Origin: CAZYJD01 sp964647785
GTDB taxonomy: Bacteria; Bacteroidota; Bacteroidia; NS11-12g; UBA9320
Length of the DNA: 17,227 nucleotides
NCBI GenBank assembly: GCA_964647785.1
Contig: CAZYJD010000045.1
Coordinates: 1-17,227, forward strand
Direction: 5' to 3'
Positions 1-6,391 of the stretch are shown in pieces. The notes beneath the pieces are model-generated. The model was not told the DNA's origin. It worked only from the letters and a program-made list of their open reading frames with translations, and did no database searches. The stretch's first letter is position 1. Each line of letters begins with the position of its first letter. The position numbers and the translations under genes are program-made.

Positions 1-5
1 AAGAT

Positions 6-13
6 TATTTTTG
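6..13 (+). promoter_or_regulatory. Putative -7 promoter box (TATTTTTG)
   Basis: TATTTTTG matches the Bacteroidota -7 consensus TAnnTTTG and lies 14 bp before the ATG at 28. Transcription would begin near 18-20 and give a very short leader. The -33 element would fall outside the window, so it cannot be checked. Confidence 0.4.
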
Positions 14-27
14 CGACTCACGTTTCA

Positions 28-891
28 ATGCGTATGCTCACAATGAAAAATGAAAATCCCTTTCTGAAGAGTCTTACCTATCGCATGTTGTTCATTTTCA
101 CGCTCTTTGCATTGAGCGTTCCGGCTTTTGCCCAGTACGAAGATGACTACGACGACCAGGGAAAGGACGATTATTACGAGGATGATTACAACGATGAGGA
201 TTCATCCCATGAAGAGGATGGCTATGACGATTACGATAGCTATGATGATTACGGAGATGATGGCTATGATGATTACGGAAGCGGGAGTTCTCCCACCAAT
301 GGCATCGAACTTAAGAACGGCGGTAAAGTAGGTAAGCCTATTGAAAAGAAAACCTATGTTCGTTTTCAACCTCCGGTAGACACCATTACCAGGCTTATTA
401 CTTATTTAGAGATTGTTGAAGTAAAGGATCAGGAGGGATTCGAATCATATAGTGATTCACTGTTCACGCGTGCGCAACGCTGGTTGGATAAGAACTACAG
501 CAAAAAAGAGCTAAAAGATTATCTCAAGCAATCGGGGATGAATACAAAGGGAGAAGGGTACATCATTGAGATGGAAGGCCAGTTTCCATTAATGATGAAA
601 CCCAATGATTTCACTACTGTTGAAAATGGCCGGGTAGAGTTTGCCATGGAATTGCGTTTTAAAGATGGCAGATACCGATACAAGATTAACAATCTGGTTC
701 ATGTTCAGCCACCGATGTATGGCGAGAAAGATGAAATCAGAACGTACATGGAGTACTACACGAAGACCAAAAGAGATATCGAATCAACCGATAAAATTCT
801 CTTGGCTGCAGATGAGCACATCCAAAAGATGATCAAGAGCCTGAAAGATGAGTGTAAGGAGCCCATCTTTGTGGATGAAGACGATTGGTAA
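28..891 (+). CDS. Secreted protein with Tyr/Asp-rich linker, possible DUF4468-type domain
   Basis: A 287-residue protein with a clear signal peptide: a basic start, a hydrophobic core at about residues 20-33 and a likely cut after AFA (residue 35). Residues 37-84 form an extremely acidic low-complexity stretch of DDY and YDDYG-like repeats. The remaining ~190 residues look globular. The pattern there (SLFTRAQRWLDKNY at 144-157, then a GxGYIIEMEG strand at 175-184 and an RFKDGRYRYKI strand at 210-220) resembles the Bacteroidota DUF4468 family with a TBP-like fold. That assignment is from memory and moderate. Function is unknown; a periplasmic or outer-envelope role is inferred from the signal peptide. 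In-frame ATGs at 28, 34 and 43 are all possible starts. The ATG at 43 gives a compact signal peptide, and the TAnnTTTG box at 6-13 permits any of the three. The gene ends at the terminator at 914-941. Confidence 0.8.
   Translation: MRMLTMKNENPFLKSLTYRMLFIFTLFALSVPAFAQYEDDYDDQGKDDYYEDDYNDEDSSHEEDGYDDYDSYDDYGDDGYDDYGSGSSPTNGIELKNGGKVGKPIEKKTYVRFQPPVDTITRLITYLEIVEVKDQEGFESYSDSLFTRAQRWLDKNYSKKELKDYLKQSGMNTKGEGYIIEMEGQFPLMMKPNDFTTVENGRVEFAMELRFKDGRYRYKINNLVHVQPPMYGEKDEIRTYMEYYTKTKRDIESTDKILLAADEHIQKMIKSLKDECKEPIFVDEDDW
221..280 (+). repeat. Imperfect minisatellite coding Tyr/Asp repeats
   Basis: Three near-copies of GCTATGAYGATTACGR begin at 221, 239 and 263 (spacings of 18 and 24 bp). They encode YDDYDS, YDDYGDDG and YDDYGSG. 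The nucleotide identity is higher than the amino-acid repeat requires, which suggests slippage or recent duplication in the acidic linker of the 28-891 gene. Confidence 0.6.
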
Positions 892-913
892 TTTTAAAGA
901 TCAAAGAAATCAG

Positions 914-941
914 AAGGGGTCGGTTGTTCCGACCCTTTTTT
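914..941 (+). terminator. Intrinsic terminator between convergent genes
   Basis: GGGTCGG (917-923), loop TTGTT, CCGACCC (929-935), then six T residues (936-941). The stem can extend with a G-T pair and two A-T pairs. The U-tract is on the plus strand, so it serves the gene ending at 891. It overlaps the last bases of the converging GH3 gene (stop at 942-940). The opposite side has no good T-run, so bidirectional use is doubtful. Confidence 0.85.
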
Positions 942-2496
942 ATTTACCCGGCAATTGTTGAACCTCTTTGATGTATCCTTTTTCAAAGAGAAACTGTTGC
1001 CAGTTTTCAAACTTTTCGCCTTTGAGCACCCTCGGGAATTTGTGCTGTGAGCCCAATTTTCCTTGCGTATCCATCCACTCCATAAAGGCACGGGGTGGCA
1101 AGGGTTGAACGAAAATATCGTACAGCGCGGCACTTCTCTCCACCCGATAATCATCATTGAGCACCTTCAAAGCCAAATCCAGTTTTTCTTTGATGGCATC
1201 CACATCGGGATTGCTTTGTTCGCAAGCGATGTACCACTGATGTGCGAAGAAACCATGATGAGGAATACCTGCCACGGCAAATTCATTGATGTCGAACCCA
1301 AATTCGGTGCTGATGATATCGATGGCATGGTTCATATTATCCACACTTAGGTGCTCACCACAAAGGGAGATGAAGTGTTTGGTACGGCCCGTTATTTCAA
1401 TTTCTGCATGTTCGAGTGAAGTGAAGCGAATGGTATCGCCGATGAGATATCTCCATGCGCCAGCGCAAGTGCTCATAATCAGGGCGTATTCTTTCCCCTC
1501 TTCTATTTCATTAAAGAACAGAGATTTCGCTGTTTCCAGCAAATGTCCTTCTGCATTGAAATTGTCATCGTTAAATGGTACAAACTCATAAAAGATGCCA
1601 TTCCGAAGCAGCATGCGCATGCCGTGATGCTCTTGACGATTTTGAAAAGCGATGAAACCTTCTGATGCCAGATAGGTTTCAAAGTATTTTATGGGGCGGC
1701 CCAGCAAGCGATCGATGCTCTTCTTGTACGGACTCAATGAAACACCGCCATGCAGGTATACCTCCAAATGGGGCCATATTTCATGGATGTTATTCAGCTT
1801 ATAATGGGAAATGATGCTTTCAAACAGCATTTGTATCCACGCAGGTACTCCGGCCACCATGCCCACATCCCATTTTTCAGCCTCAAGGGTCATTTTTTCA
1901 ATTTTTTCCTTCCAGTTTCGCTCACGCCGGATGTTGTTGCCCGGTTTTGAAAAACGCTGAAAGAGCACCGGTATTCTGCCCGTAGTAATGCCACTCAGAT
2001 CTCCTGAATAATACATACCGTTGTATTCTAAATCGGTGCTTCCTCCCACCATCAGCCAGTTCTTGGCCACATAGTCAATAGGAACATCCGAACGCAGAAC
2101 CGAGAGCAATTGCCGAATGCTGGCGCGCTGGATCGATCGCAGCATTTCTTTTGATACCGGGATGTATTTGCTGCTTCCATCAGAAGTTCCTGAACTCAAT
2201 GCAAAATGCCTGATCTGACCGGGCCAAATTACGTCAGATTCACCTTGTCGCAAACGATTCCACCAAGGCAACATGCCCATGTAATCACTCAATGGCACGT
2301 TTTCTCGAAAAGCATTTGCAGGATCTGAAGACTGCATGATCATTTCAAAGTTGTAATACTCGCCAAAGTGGGTGTCTTTGGCTTTGTTCAGAAGCTTCTT
2401 CAAGGTGCGAACCTGTATTTCGTGGGCGCGATCTGCATCGAGGCGCCGGTTGAAAGAAATATTGTGGGTGCGGTCAAAAAGGGTCTTCAGCGCCAT
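940..2496 (-). CDS. GH3-family acyl-adenylate-forming enzyme
   Basis: A 518-residue protein of the GH3 family (ANL superfamily relatives; plant members conjugate amino acids to jasmonate, auxin or benzoates by way of an acyl-adenylate). Three family signatures are visible: SSGTSDG at 101-107 (the ATP-phosphate loop), YLASEG at 275-280 (motif 2) and YLIGD at 350-354 (motif 3). They are followed by a GRTKHFISLCGEHL hinge region at about 370-383 and GSQHKFPRVLK near 482-491. The length is normal for bacterial members. The substrate is not readable from sequence; bacterial homologues are largely uncharacterised. No signal peptide, so probably cytosolic. The ATG start at 2496 lies 15 bp after a TAAATTTG promoter box. 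It is monocistronic and divergent from the small gene at 2528. Confidence 0.88.
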   Translation of the reverse strand: MALKTLFDRTHNISFNRRLDADRAHEIQVRTLKKLLNKAKDTHFGEYYNFEMIMQSSDPANAFRENVPLSDYMGMLPWWNRLRQGESDVIWPGQIRHFALSSGTSDGSSKYIPVSKEMLRSIQRASIRQLLSVLRSDVPIDYVAKNWLMVGGSTDLEYNGMYYSGDLSGITTGRIPVLFQRFSKPGNNIRRERNWKEKIEKMTLEAEKWDVGMVAGVPAWIQMLFESIISHYKLNNIHEIWPHLEVYLHGGVSLSPYKKSIDRLLGRPIKYFETYLASEGFIAFQNRQEHHGMRMLLRNGIFYEFVPFNDDNFNAEGHLLETAKSLFFNEIEEGKEYALIMSTCAGAWRYLIGDTIRFTSLEHAEIEITGRTKHFISLCGEHLSVDNMNHAIDIISTEFGFDINEFAVAGIPHHGFFAHQWYIACEQSNPDVDAIKEKLDLALKVLNDDYRVERSAALYDIFVQPLPPRAFMEWMDTQGKLGSQHKFPRVLKGEKFENWQQFLFEKGYIKEVQQLPGK

Positions 2497-2500
2497 GACT

Positions 2501-2508
2501 TATATTTG
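2501..2508 (+). promoter_or_regulatory. Putative -7 box for the 2528 gene (TATATTTG)
   Basis: An exact TAnnTTTG match 19 bp before the GTG start at 2528. No TTG stands at the usual -33 distance. It is interleaved with the opposite-strand box at 2512-2519. Confidence 0.4.
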
Positions 2509-2511
2509 AAA

Positions 2512-2519
2512 CAAATTTA
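2512..2519 (-). promoter_or_regulatory. Putative -7 box for the GH3 gene (TAAATTTG)
   Basis: On the minus strand TAAATTTG matches TAnnTTTG and lies 15 bp before the GH3 ATG. No -33 TTG at the expected distance. With the plus-strand box it forms the near-palindrome TATATTTGAAACAAATTTA (2501-2519). Confidence 0.4.
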
Positions 2520-2527
2520 GCAGAAAG

Positions 2528-2878
2528 GTGATTGATTTTGAAGTGGGTGAAAAATGGCAGAGAATACTGTCTCAACTGGAAAAACAATTCGGTAAAAAAC
2601 CCGATCTGAATGCAGTGTTGTATTTGATTGGTTTGCGAGAGCTTGGAGCCCTGCGCACCAAGTTTAGCAAGGAAGAAAAGGTGAAATTGATGCACATCGC
2701 TGTGTGTCGGTTGCTGAGCTTCTCCGGTTATTATGAGCTTGAAGGGGTGGATGAAAAAGGTTGGCCCTCCTGGAAATTGATGAGACCACTTCCACATTCT
2801 GATATTTTTCAACAGGAATATTTCCTTAAATTCCATATTGTAGAATACTTCGAAAGTGAAGAGATTCTGCTGCCGTAA
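2528..2878 (+). CDS. Small conserved-looking cytosolic protein of unknown function
   Basis: A 116-residue soluble protein with no signal peptide, membrane segment or known catalytic motif. It looks mainly helical at the N-terminus, with motifs such as LNAVLYLIGLRELG (27-40), KLMHIAVCRLL (53-63) and GWPSWKLMRPLP (78-89). I recall similarly patterned short hypothetical proteins in Bacteroidota but cannot name a family. The only start in this frame before the upstream stop at 2507 is GTG at 2528. The antisense frame (2893-2474) is also open, but its product lacks protein-like character and would overlap the GH3 start, so the plus frame is preferred. It is divergent from GH3, and their boxes are interleaved, so the two may be co-regulated or mutually exclusive. 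Confidence 0.7.
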   Translation: MIDFEVGEKWQRILSQLEKQFGKKPDLNAVLYLIGLRELGALRTKFSKEEKVKLMHIAVCRLLSFSGYYELEGVDEKGWPSWKLMRPLPHSDIFQQEYFLKFHIVEYFESEEILLP

Positions 2879-2966
2879 GATTCGAAATACCAAGGTCTCA
2901 AAGCACCTTTAAGCTAGATATAACCGATGGTCTGATTAAAAGATCGGGTTGCAAGATTTTAGGAAA

Positions 2967-3062
2967 ATGAGTGTTGTTTTCCGATTGACGGGCATGCTGG
3001 CCCATCTAAACCGGTTGCTAAACCTGTTTCGTATCCTTCGCTTCCGAGAATTTCTCGTTTAG
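2967..3062 (+). CDS. Possible 31-aa cationic amphipathic peptide
   Basis: An ATG at 2967, preceded by AGGAAA, opens a 31-codon frame ending at TAG 3060-3062. The peptide has no acidic residue except one Glu, six Arg, and a Leu/Phe/Arg pattern at its C-terminal half (LNRLLNLFRILRFREFLV) that would make an amphipathic or membrane-seeking helix. Its stop codon interlocks with the atoE stop on the other strand (3061-3059). It has no visible promoter of its own and could be read through from the 2528 gene. A chance ORF is quite possible. Confidence 0.2.
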   Translation: MSVVFRLTGMLAHLNRLLNLFRILRFREFLV

Positions 3063-4396
3063 AAAATAAATAGCAATAGGCTGAAAATCAATAAACCCAG
3101 TGCGAAGTACATCAGACAATACTTGAATATTTCAGAAGGTTTCAGTCCGGTAATGCCAAGCAAAGGCAAAGCCCAGAAAGGTTGCAACATATTGGTGAGC
3201 TGGTCGCCATAACTCAATGCCATGATGGTTTTACCCATCCCTACACCAATGTGCTGTGCAGCCTCTACTAAAATAGGGCCTTGCACCTGCCATTGGCCTC
3301 CGCCACTTGGCACCATGATGTTCACTAGGCCGGCACTCACAAAAGCCAGTTGAGGAAAAGTGTGTTCATTGCTGATGCGGATGAAGAAGTCGGCAAAAAC
3401 AGAGATCAGGCCGCTGTATTGCATGATGCCCATGATGCCTGCGTAGAGCGGAAATTGAATCAGAATTCCGGCAGCACCTCCAATCGCTTTTTCTATGGAG
3501 GCGGTGAAAGAATGCACACTTGGGTGAAAACTTACTGCCAGTCCTAATAAAATAAGATTGATGGTGTTGAGATTCAGGTAACTGCTGAAACTACTGCTTT
3601 CCTTCCAGCTGAAAAATACCGCTCCGGCAATCATCGCAGCCAATAAGTACCGAAACCATGGGCTGTGATCGAGTTTCTCCACACCTGATACCACCTTGGC
3701 TTCAGACCTCTTTTCAGTTTGTACTTCAACTGATGGCACACTTCTTCCGGGATAACGCTTGGATAACCACCAGCTGAGCAGGGGGATGAGCAACATGCAC
3801 AAAACAAATCCGGCGATGTTCATGGGAGAAAACAGGGTTTCTTCCAACCCAATTAAGCCGATTTTATCTTCAAGCGAATGCCCTGTACCTGTTACGGTAA
3901 GCGGAGCAGATCCGCTTAAGCCGCCATGCCAAACCATCATACCGGTGTAACCCGCTGCCCCCAGAAGGCCGTAATTCAATGACAGGTTTTTCTTTTTTGC
4001 AAATTCAGCGGTTTTCCTCACGAGTACAGCACCGAGTATCAACCCCATACCCCAGTTGAAAAATGCGGCCAGCAAGGTTAAAATATTCACCGCCACAATG
4101 GCCCGGCTCTGGGTTTGTACCATCGGCTCCATGAGCTTATCGAGCATTTTACCCACCCAAGGTGATAGGGCCAAGCTGTGACCCAATATGAGCATGAGCA
4201 TCATTTGCATGCTAAATCCCAGAAGGTTCCATAAACCCTGATGCCAGAAGCCGATGAGCTCAATCCAATGTGGCCGCGTTCCGCTTTGCTCGGTCATAAA
4301 CAAAGCTGCCAGATAGCAAAGTAAACTGAGTATGACCGCAATGCTGAAGGGCGAAGGGAGCGGAGAACGATTGTTGTTTTTGTCTCGTCTTTTCAT
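3059..4396 (-). CDS. atoE: Short-chain fatty acid transporter, AtoE family
   Basis: A 445-residue, very hydrophobic inner-membrane protein of the short-chain fatty acid transporter family (AtoE, about 440 aa in E. coli). Family-typical segments are WHGGLSGSAPL (156-166), MVPSGGGQWQVQGP (361-374) and GDQLTNMLQPFWALPLLGI (397-415). About ten or more membrane segments are predicted by eye, with a cytosolic-looking charged loop near 212-247. Homologues take up short-chain fatty acids such as acetoacetate or butyrate. The start ATG (4396) overlaps the stop of the methionine sulfoxide reductase gene as ATGA, so translation is probably coupled. No degradation genes (atoDAB) are adjacent, so the exact substrate is open. 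No clear terminator follows the stop. Confidence 0.88.
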   Translation of the reverse strand: MKRRDKNNNRSPLPSPFSIAVILSLLCYLAALFMTEQSGTRPHWIELIGFWHQGLWNLLGFSMQMMLMLILGHSLALSPWVGKMLDKLMEPMVQTQSRAIVAVNILTLLAAFFNWGMGLILGAVLVRKTAEFAKKKNLSLNYGLLGAAGYTGMMVWHGGLSGSAPLTVTGTGHSLEDKIGLIGLEETLFSPMNIAGFVLCMLLIPLLSWWLSKRYPGRSVPSVEVQTEKRSEAKVVSGVEKLDHSPWFRYLLAAMIAGAVFFSWKESSSFSSYLNLNTINLILLGLAVSFHPSVHSFTASIEKAIGGAAGILIQFPLYAGIMGIMQYSGLISVFADFFIRISNEHTFPQLAFVSAGLVNIMVPSGGGQWQVQGPILVEAAQHIGVGMGKTIMALSYGDQLTNMLQPFWALPLLGITGLKPSEIFKYCLMYFALGLLIFSLLLFIF

Positions 4397-4848
4397 AAGT
4401 CGGTATGTTCGCTGAGAATTTGCATCATCTCTTCGAGTAAACGCCCATCGGTTTCGCTGTAGGCCGAAAATTCAGTATGGTCTAAATCGAGTACCGCTAC
4501 CACTTCATTGTTATTAAATAGGGGGACTACAATTTCTGAATTGGAATGAGGCGAGCAGGCAATATGACCTTCAAATTCATGCACATTGTTAACAATAAGT
4601 GTCTGCCTTTGTGCCCAGGAAGTGCCGCAAACTCCTTTGCTATAAGCGATTCGGGTACAAGCCACCGGACCTTGAAAAGGGCCTAGGATCAATTCATTTC
4701 CTTCCACCAGATAGAAGCCGGTCCAGTGATTGTTCCAGTGCTCATGGATCACGGCAGTTGCATTGGCCAGGTTTGCCAATTTGTTTCGCTCCCCTTCAAG
4801 CAGTGCTTTGAAACGGACTAAAAGATTTGATTGTGCGGGGGTCATCAT
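4393..4848 (-). CDS. msrC: Free methionine-(R)-sulfoxide reductase (GAF domain)
   Basis: A 151-residue single GAF-domain protein of the fRMsr family (MsrC/YebR). It reduces free methionine-R-sulfoxide to methionine using cysteines recycled by thioredoxin. Cysteines are at 64 (GPVACTRI), 74 (GVCGTSW) and 98 (GHIACSP). Their spacing of 10 and 24 residues equals that of the E. coli enzyme (84, 94, 118), so all catalytic and resolving cysteines are kept. The family motifs WTGFYLVEGNELILGPFQG (42-60), SEIVVPL (104-110) and VLDLDHTEFSAYSETD (119-134) are present. It has two adjacent in-frame ATGs (4848, 4845). It is the first gene of a two-gene unit with atoE and is divergent from the gene at 4931, with 82 bp between. 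The symbol follows the E. coli name. Confidence 0.9.
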   Translation of the reverse strand: MMTPAQSNLLVRFKALLEGERNKLANLANATAVIHEHWNNHWTGFYLVEGNELILGPFQGPVACTRIAYSKGVCGTSWAQRQTLIVNNVHEFEGHIACSPHSNSEIVVPLFNNNEVVAVLDLDHTEFSAYSETDGRLLEEMMQILSEHTDL

Positions 4849-4912
4849 GCTTAATTATTCGAATTAAAGAAATAGATTCTGTTTCTGCCTTTATGTGCAG
4901 GTGCTTCTTTCT

Positions 4913-4920
4913 TATTTTTG
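4913..4920 (+). promoter_or_regulatory. Putative -7 box (TATTTTTG) for the 4931 gene
   Basis: An exact TAnnTTTG match 10 bp before ATG 4931; the implied leader is only about 4-6 nt. It lies downstream of an in-frame GTG at 4895, which argues that ATG 4931 is the true start. No TTG at the -33 position. Confidence 0.4.
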
Positions 4921-4930
4921 TAATGCATCC

Positions 4931-5182
4931 ATGAAGCATCAAAAAATTCTGTTAGGCTTTCTACTTTGTTTTGGCTTGCCGGCTTATTCAATGGCACAGG
5001 CACCTGCCGACAGCACGAAGAGACAAACATCGCTGGTGATCAAGGTCATTAAGGGTGGTCCATGTGGGGATGCCGACCCGGCTTTGGTTGAATCTCCTGC
5101 TGAGCATAGCCATTCCATCGCACTGGATATGGCATGTTCCTGCCTGCAGAAACATCTGTTCAGAAAGGAAGAGCAACTTTAA
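4931..5182 (+). CDS. Small secreted Cys/His-containing protein, unknown function
   Basis: An 83-residue protein starting at ATG 4931. A longer frame from GTG 4895 exists, but it would bury the signal peptide and begin upstream of the promoter box. The signal peptide is textbook: MKHQK, a hydrophobic core at 6-18, and SMA before Gln23 as the likely signal peptidase I site. The mature ~60 residues contain three cysteines (45, 69, 71) and histidines at 59, 61 and 75, in the motifs GGPCGDADP, AEHSHS and ACSCLQKH. These could form a disulfide or a metal site, which is inference only. No lipobox is evident. I recognise no family. The stop TAA (5180-5182) directly abuts the aminotransferase ATG at 5183, so the two are almost certainly co-transcribed and probably translationally coupled, although their products should sit in different compartments. 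Confidence 0.7.
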   Translation: MKHQKILLGFLLCFGLPAYSMAQAPADSTKRQTSLVIKVIKGGPCGDADPALVESPAEHSHSIALDMACSCLQKHLFRKEEQL

Positions 5183-6391
5183 ATGCTCAATCAGCGGCAA
5201 TTATTTCTCCGGCATGTTGCCCAAACATCTCCTGCACCTTTGATGTTGGAGGTGGCAAGAGCCGAGGGCGTCTGGTTGTACACCACAGATGGCAAGCGCT
5301 ATATGGATGTGATTAGCGGCATTTCAGTGAATAGCATCGGCCATTGTCATCCGGAAGTGGTGAAAGCGGTGGTTGATCAGGCATCACACTATATGCATCT
5401 GATGGTGTATGGCGAATATGTTTACACCCCTCAAACAGAATTATCAGCCAAACTCTGTGAATGGCTGGGCGAAGGATTTGAGAGCGTGTATCTCGTTAAT
5501 TCCGGAACAGAAGCCATCGAGGGTGCCCTTAAGCTGGCAAAGCGCTATACGGGGCGGCCGGGATTGGTTGCAATGAAAAGCGCTTATCACGGCAGCACCC
5601 ACGGAGCCTTGAGTTTGCAAAGTGAATCGACTTTTACGGCTCCTTTCAGACCGCTTTTACCTGATGTGAAATTTACCACATTCAACGATCACTCAAGCCT
5701 TGATTTAATTGATGAGCATACCGCTGCGGTGGTTTGTGAAGTTGTGCAGGCGGAGAGCGGTTACATCCCTGCGGATGCATCTTTTTTAGAGGCATTGAGA
5801 CAGAAATGCGACGACTGCGGGGCCTTGCTCATTTTTGATGAAATTCAAAGTGGATTTGGCAGAACAGGCTCGCGTTTTGCTTTTCAAGCTTATGGTGTTC
5901 AACCGGATATCATCACCCTTGCCAAGGGGATGGGAGGGGGCATGCCCATAGGGGCTTTCATTTCCTCAAAACATATCATGGACCATCTTTCTGAAAATCC
6001 GGTTTTGGGGCATATCACCACCTTTGGAGGTAATCCGGTTTGCGCTGCTGCTTCCTTGGCTGTAACCCGTGTGCTTGATGAAAACCCAATTTGGATGGAA
6101 CGTGTAGAACAGCGAGAGCAGATGTTGAGAAGTGCATTGCAGCATTCAAGCATTCGTAAAATTACTGGAAAAGGATTGATGCTTGCGGTGCATTTGCAAA
6201 GCTGGGAGCAGGTTCAGGAAGTGATTCAAATTGCTTTGGGCAAAGGACTAATTACCGACTGGTTTTTGTTCAATCCTTCTGCCATACGTTTTGCACCTCC
6301 ATTGAGCATGACCGATGAAGAATATGCAATGGTACTGGACATACTTCAGGAATCCATCGCTTTGAGTTCGAGCAAGCTGCTGTCGCCATAG
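5183..6391 (+). CDS. Class III PLP-dependent aminotransferase (ArgD/ornithine-transaminase-like)
   Basis: A 402-residue fold-type I, class III aminotransferase. Visible features are the PLP-phosphate segment VNSGTEAIEGALK (105-117), AYHGSTHG aromatic/stacking region (134-141), EVVQAESGY (186-194), LIFDEIQSGFGRTG with Asp219 (216-229), the PLP lysine K248 in TLAKGMGGGMPIGA (245-258), HITTFGGNP (277-285) and the carboxylate-binding Arg369 in IRFAPPL. The length is typical. The family includes acetylornithine, ornithine, 4-aminobutyrate and lysine aminotransferases. No arginine-biosynthesis neighbour is present, so the substrate is undetermined. It starts immediately after the stop of the small secreted protein gene. 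Its last 46 bp overlap the 3' end of queA on the other strand, with no terminator between. Confidence 0.9.
   Translation: MLNQRQLFLRHVAQTSPAPLMLEVARAEGVWLYTTDGKRYMDVISGISVNSIGHCHPEVVKAVVDQASHYMHLMVYGEYVYTPQTELSAKLCEWLGEGFESVYLVNSGTEAIEGALKLAKRYTGRPGLVAMKSAYHGSTHGALSLQSESTFTAPFRPLLPDVKFTTFNDHSSLDLIDEHTAAVVCEVVQAESGYIPADASFLEALRQKCDDCGALLIFDEIQSGFGRTGSRFAFQAYGVQPDIITLAKGMGGGMPIGAFISSKHIMDHLSENPVLGHITTFGGNPVCAAASLAVTRVLDENPIWMERVEQREQMLRSALQHSSIRKITGKGLMLAVHLQSWEQVQEVIQIALGKGLITDWFLFNPSAIRFAPPLSMTDEEYAMVLDILQESIALSSSKLLSP

Noticed and set aside
2474..2893. 139-codon minus-strand frame opposite the small gene at 2528
   Set aside because: Its product is rich in Phe, His and Gln without recognisable motifs, overlaps the GH3 start, and mirrors a more protein-like plus-strand frame.
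2922..2950. Possible terminator after the 2528 gene (AACCGAT ... ATCGGGTT)
   Set aside because: The stem needs a bulged G, the loop is 14 nt and no T-run follows, so it is not a credible intrinsic terminator.
3046..3058. CGAGA-ATT-TCTCG hairpin at the atoE 3' end
   Set aside because: Only 5 bp of stem with a 3-nt loop, and no T-run on either strand that fits an intrinsic terminator.
4895..4930. GTG 4895 as start of the small secreted protein
   Set aside because: It would add 12 residues before an already complete signal peptide and lies upstream of the promoter box at 4913-4920.
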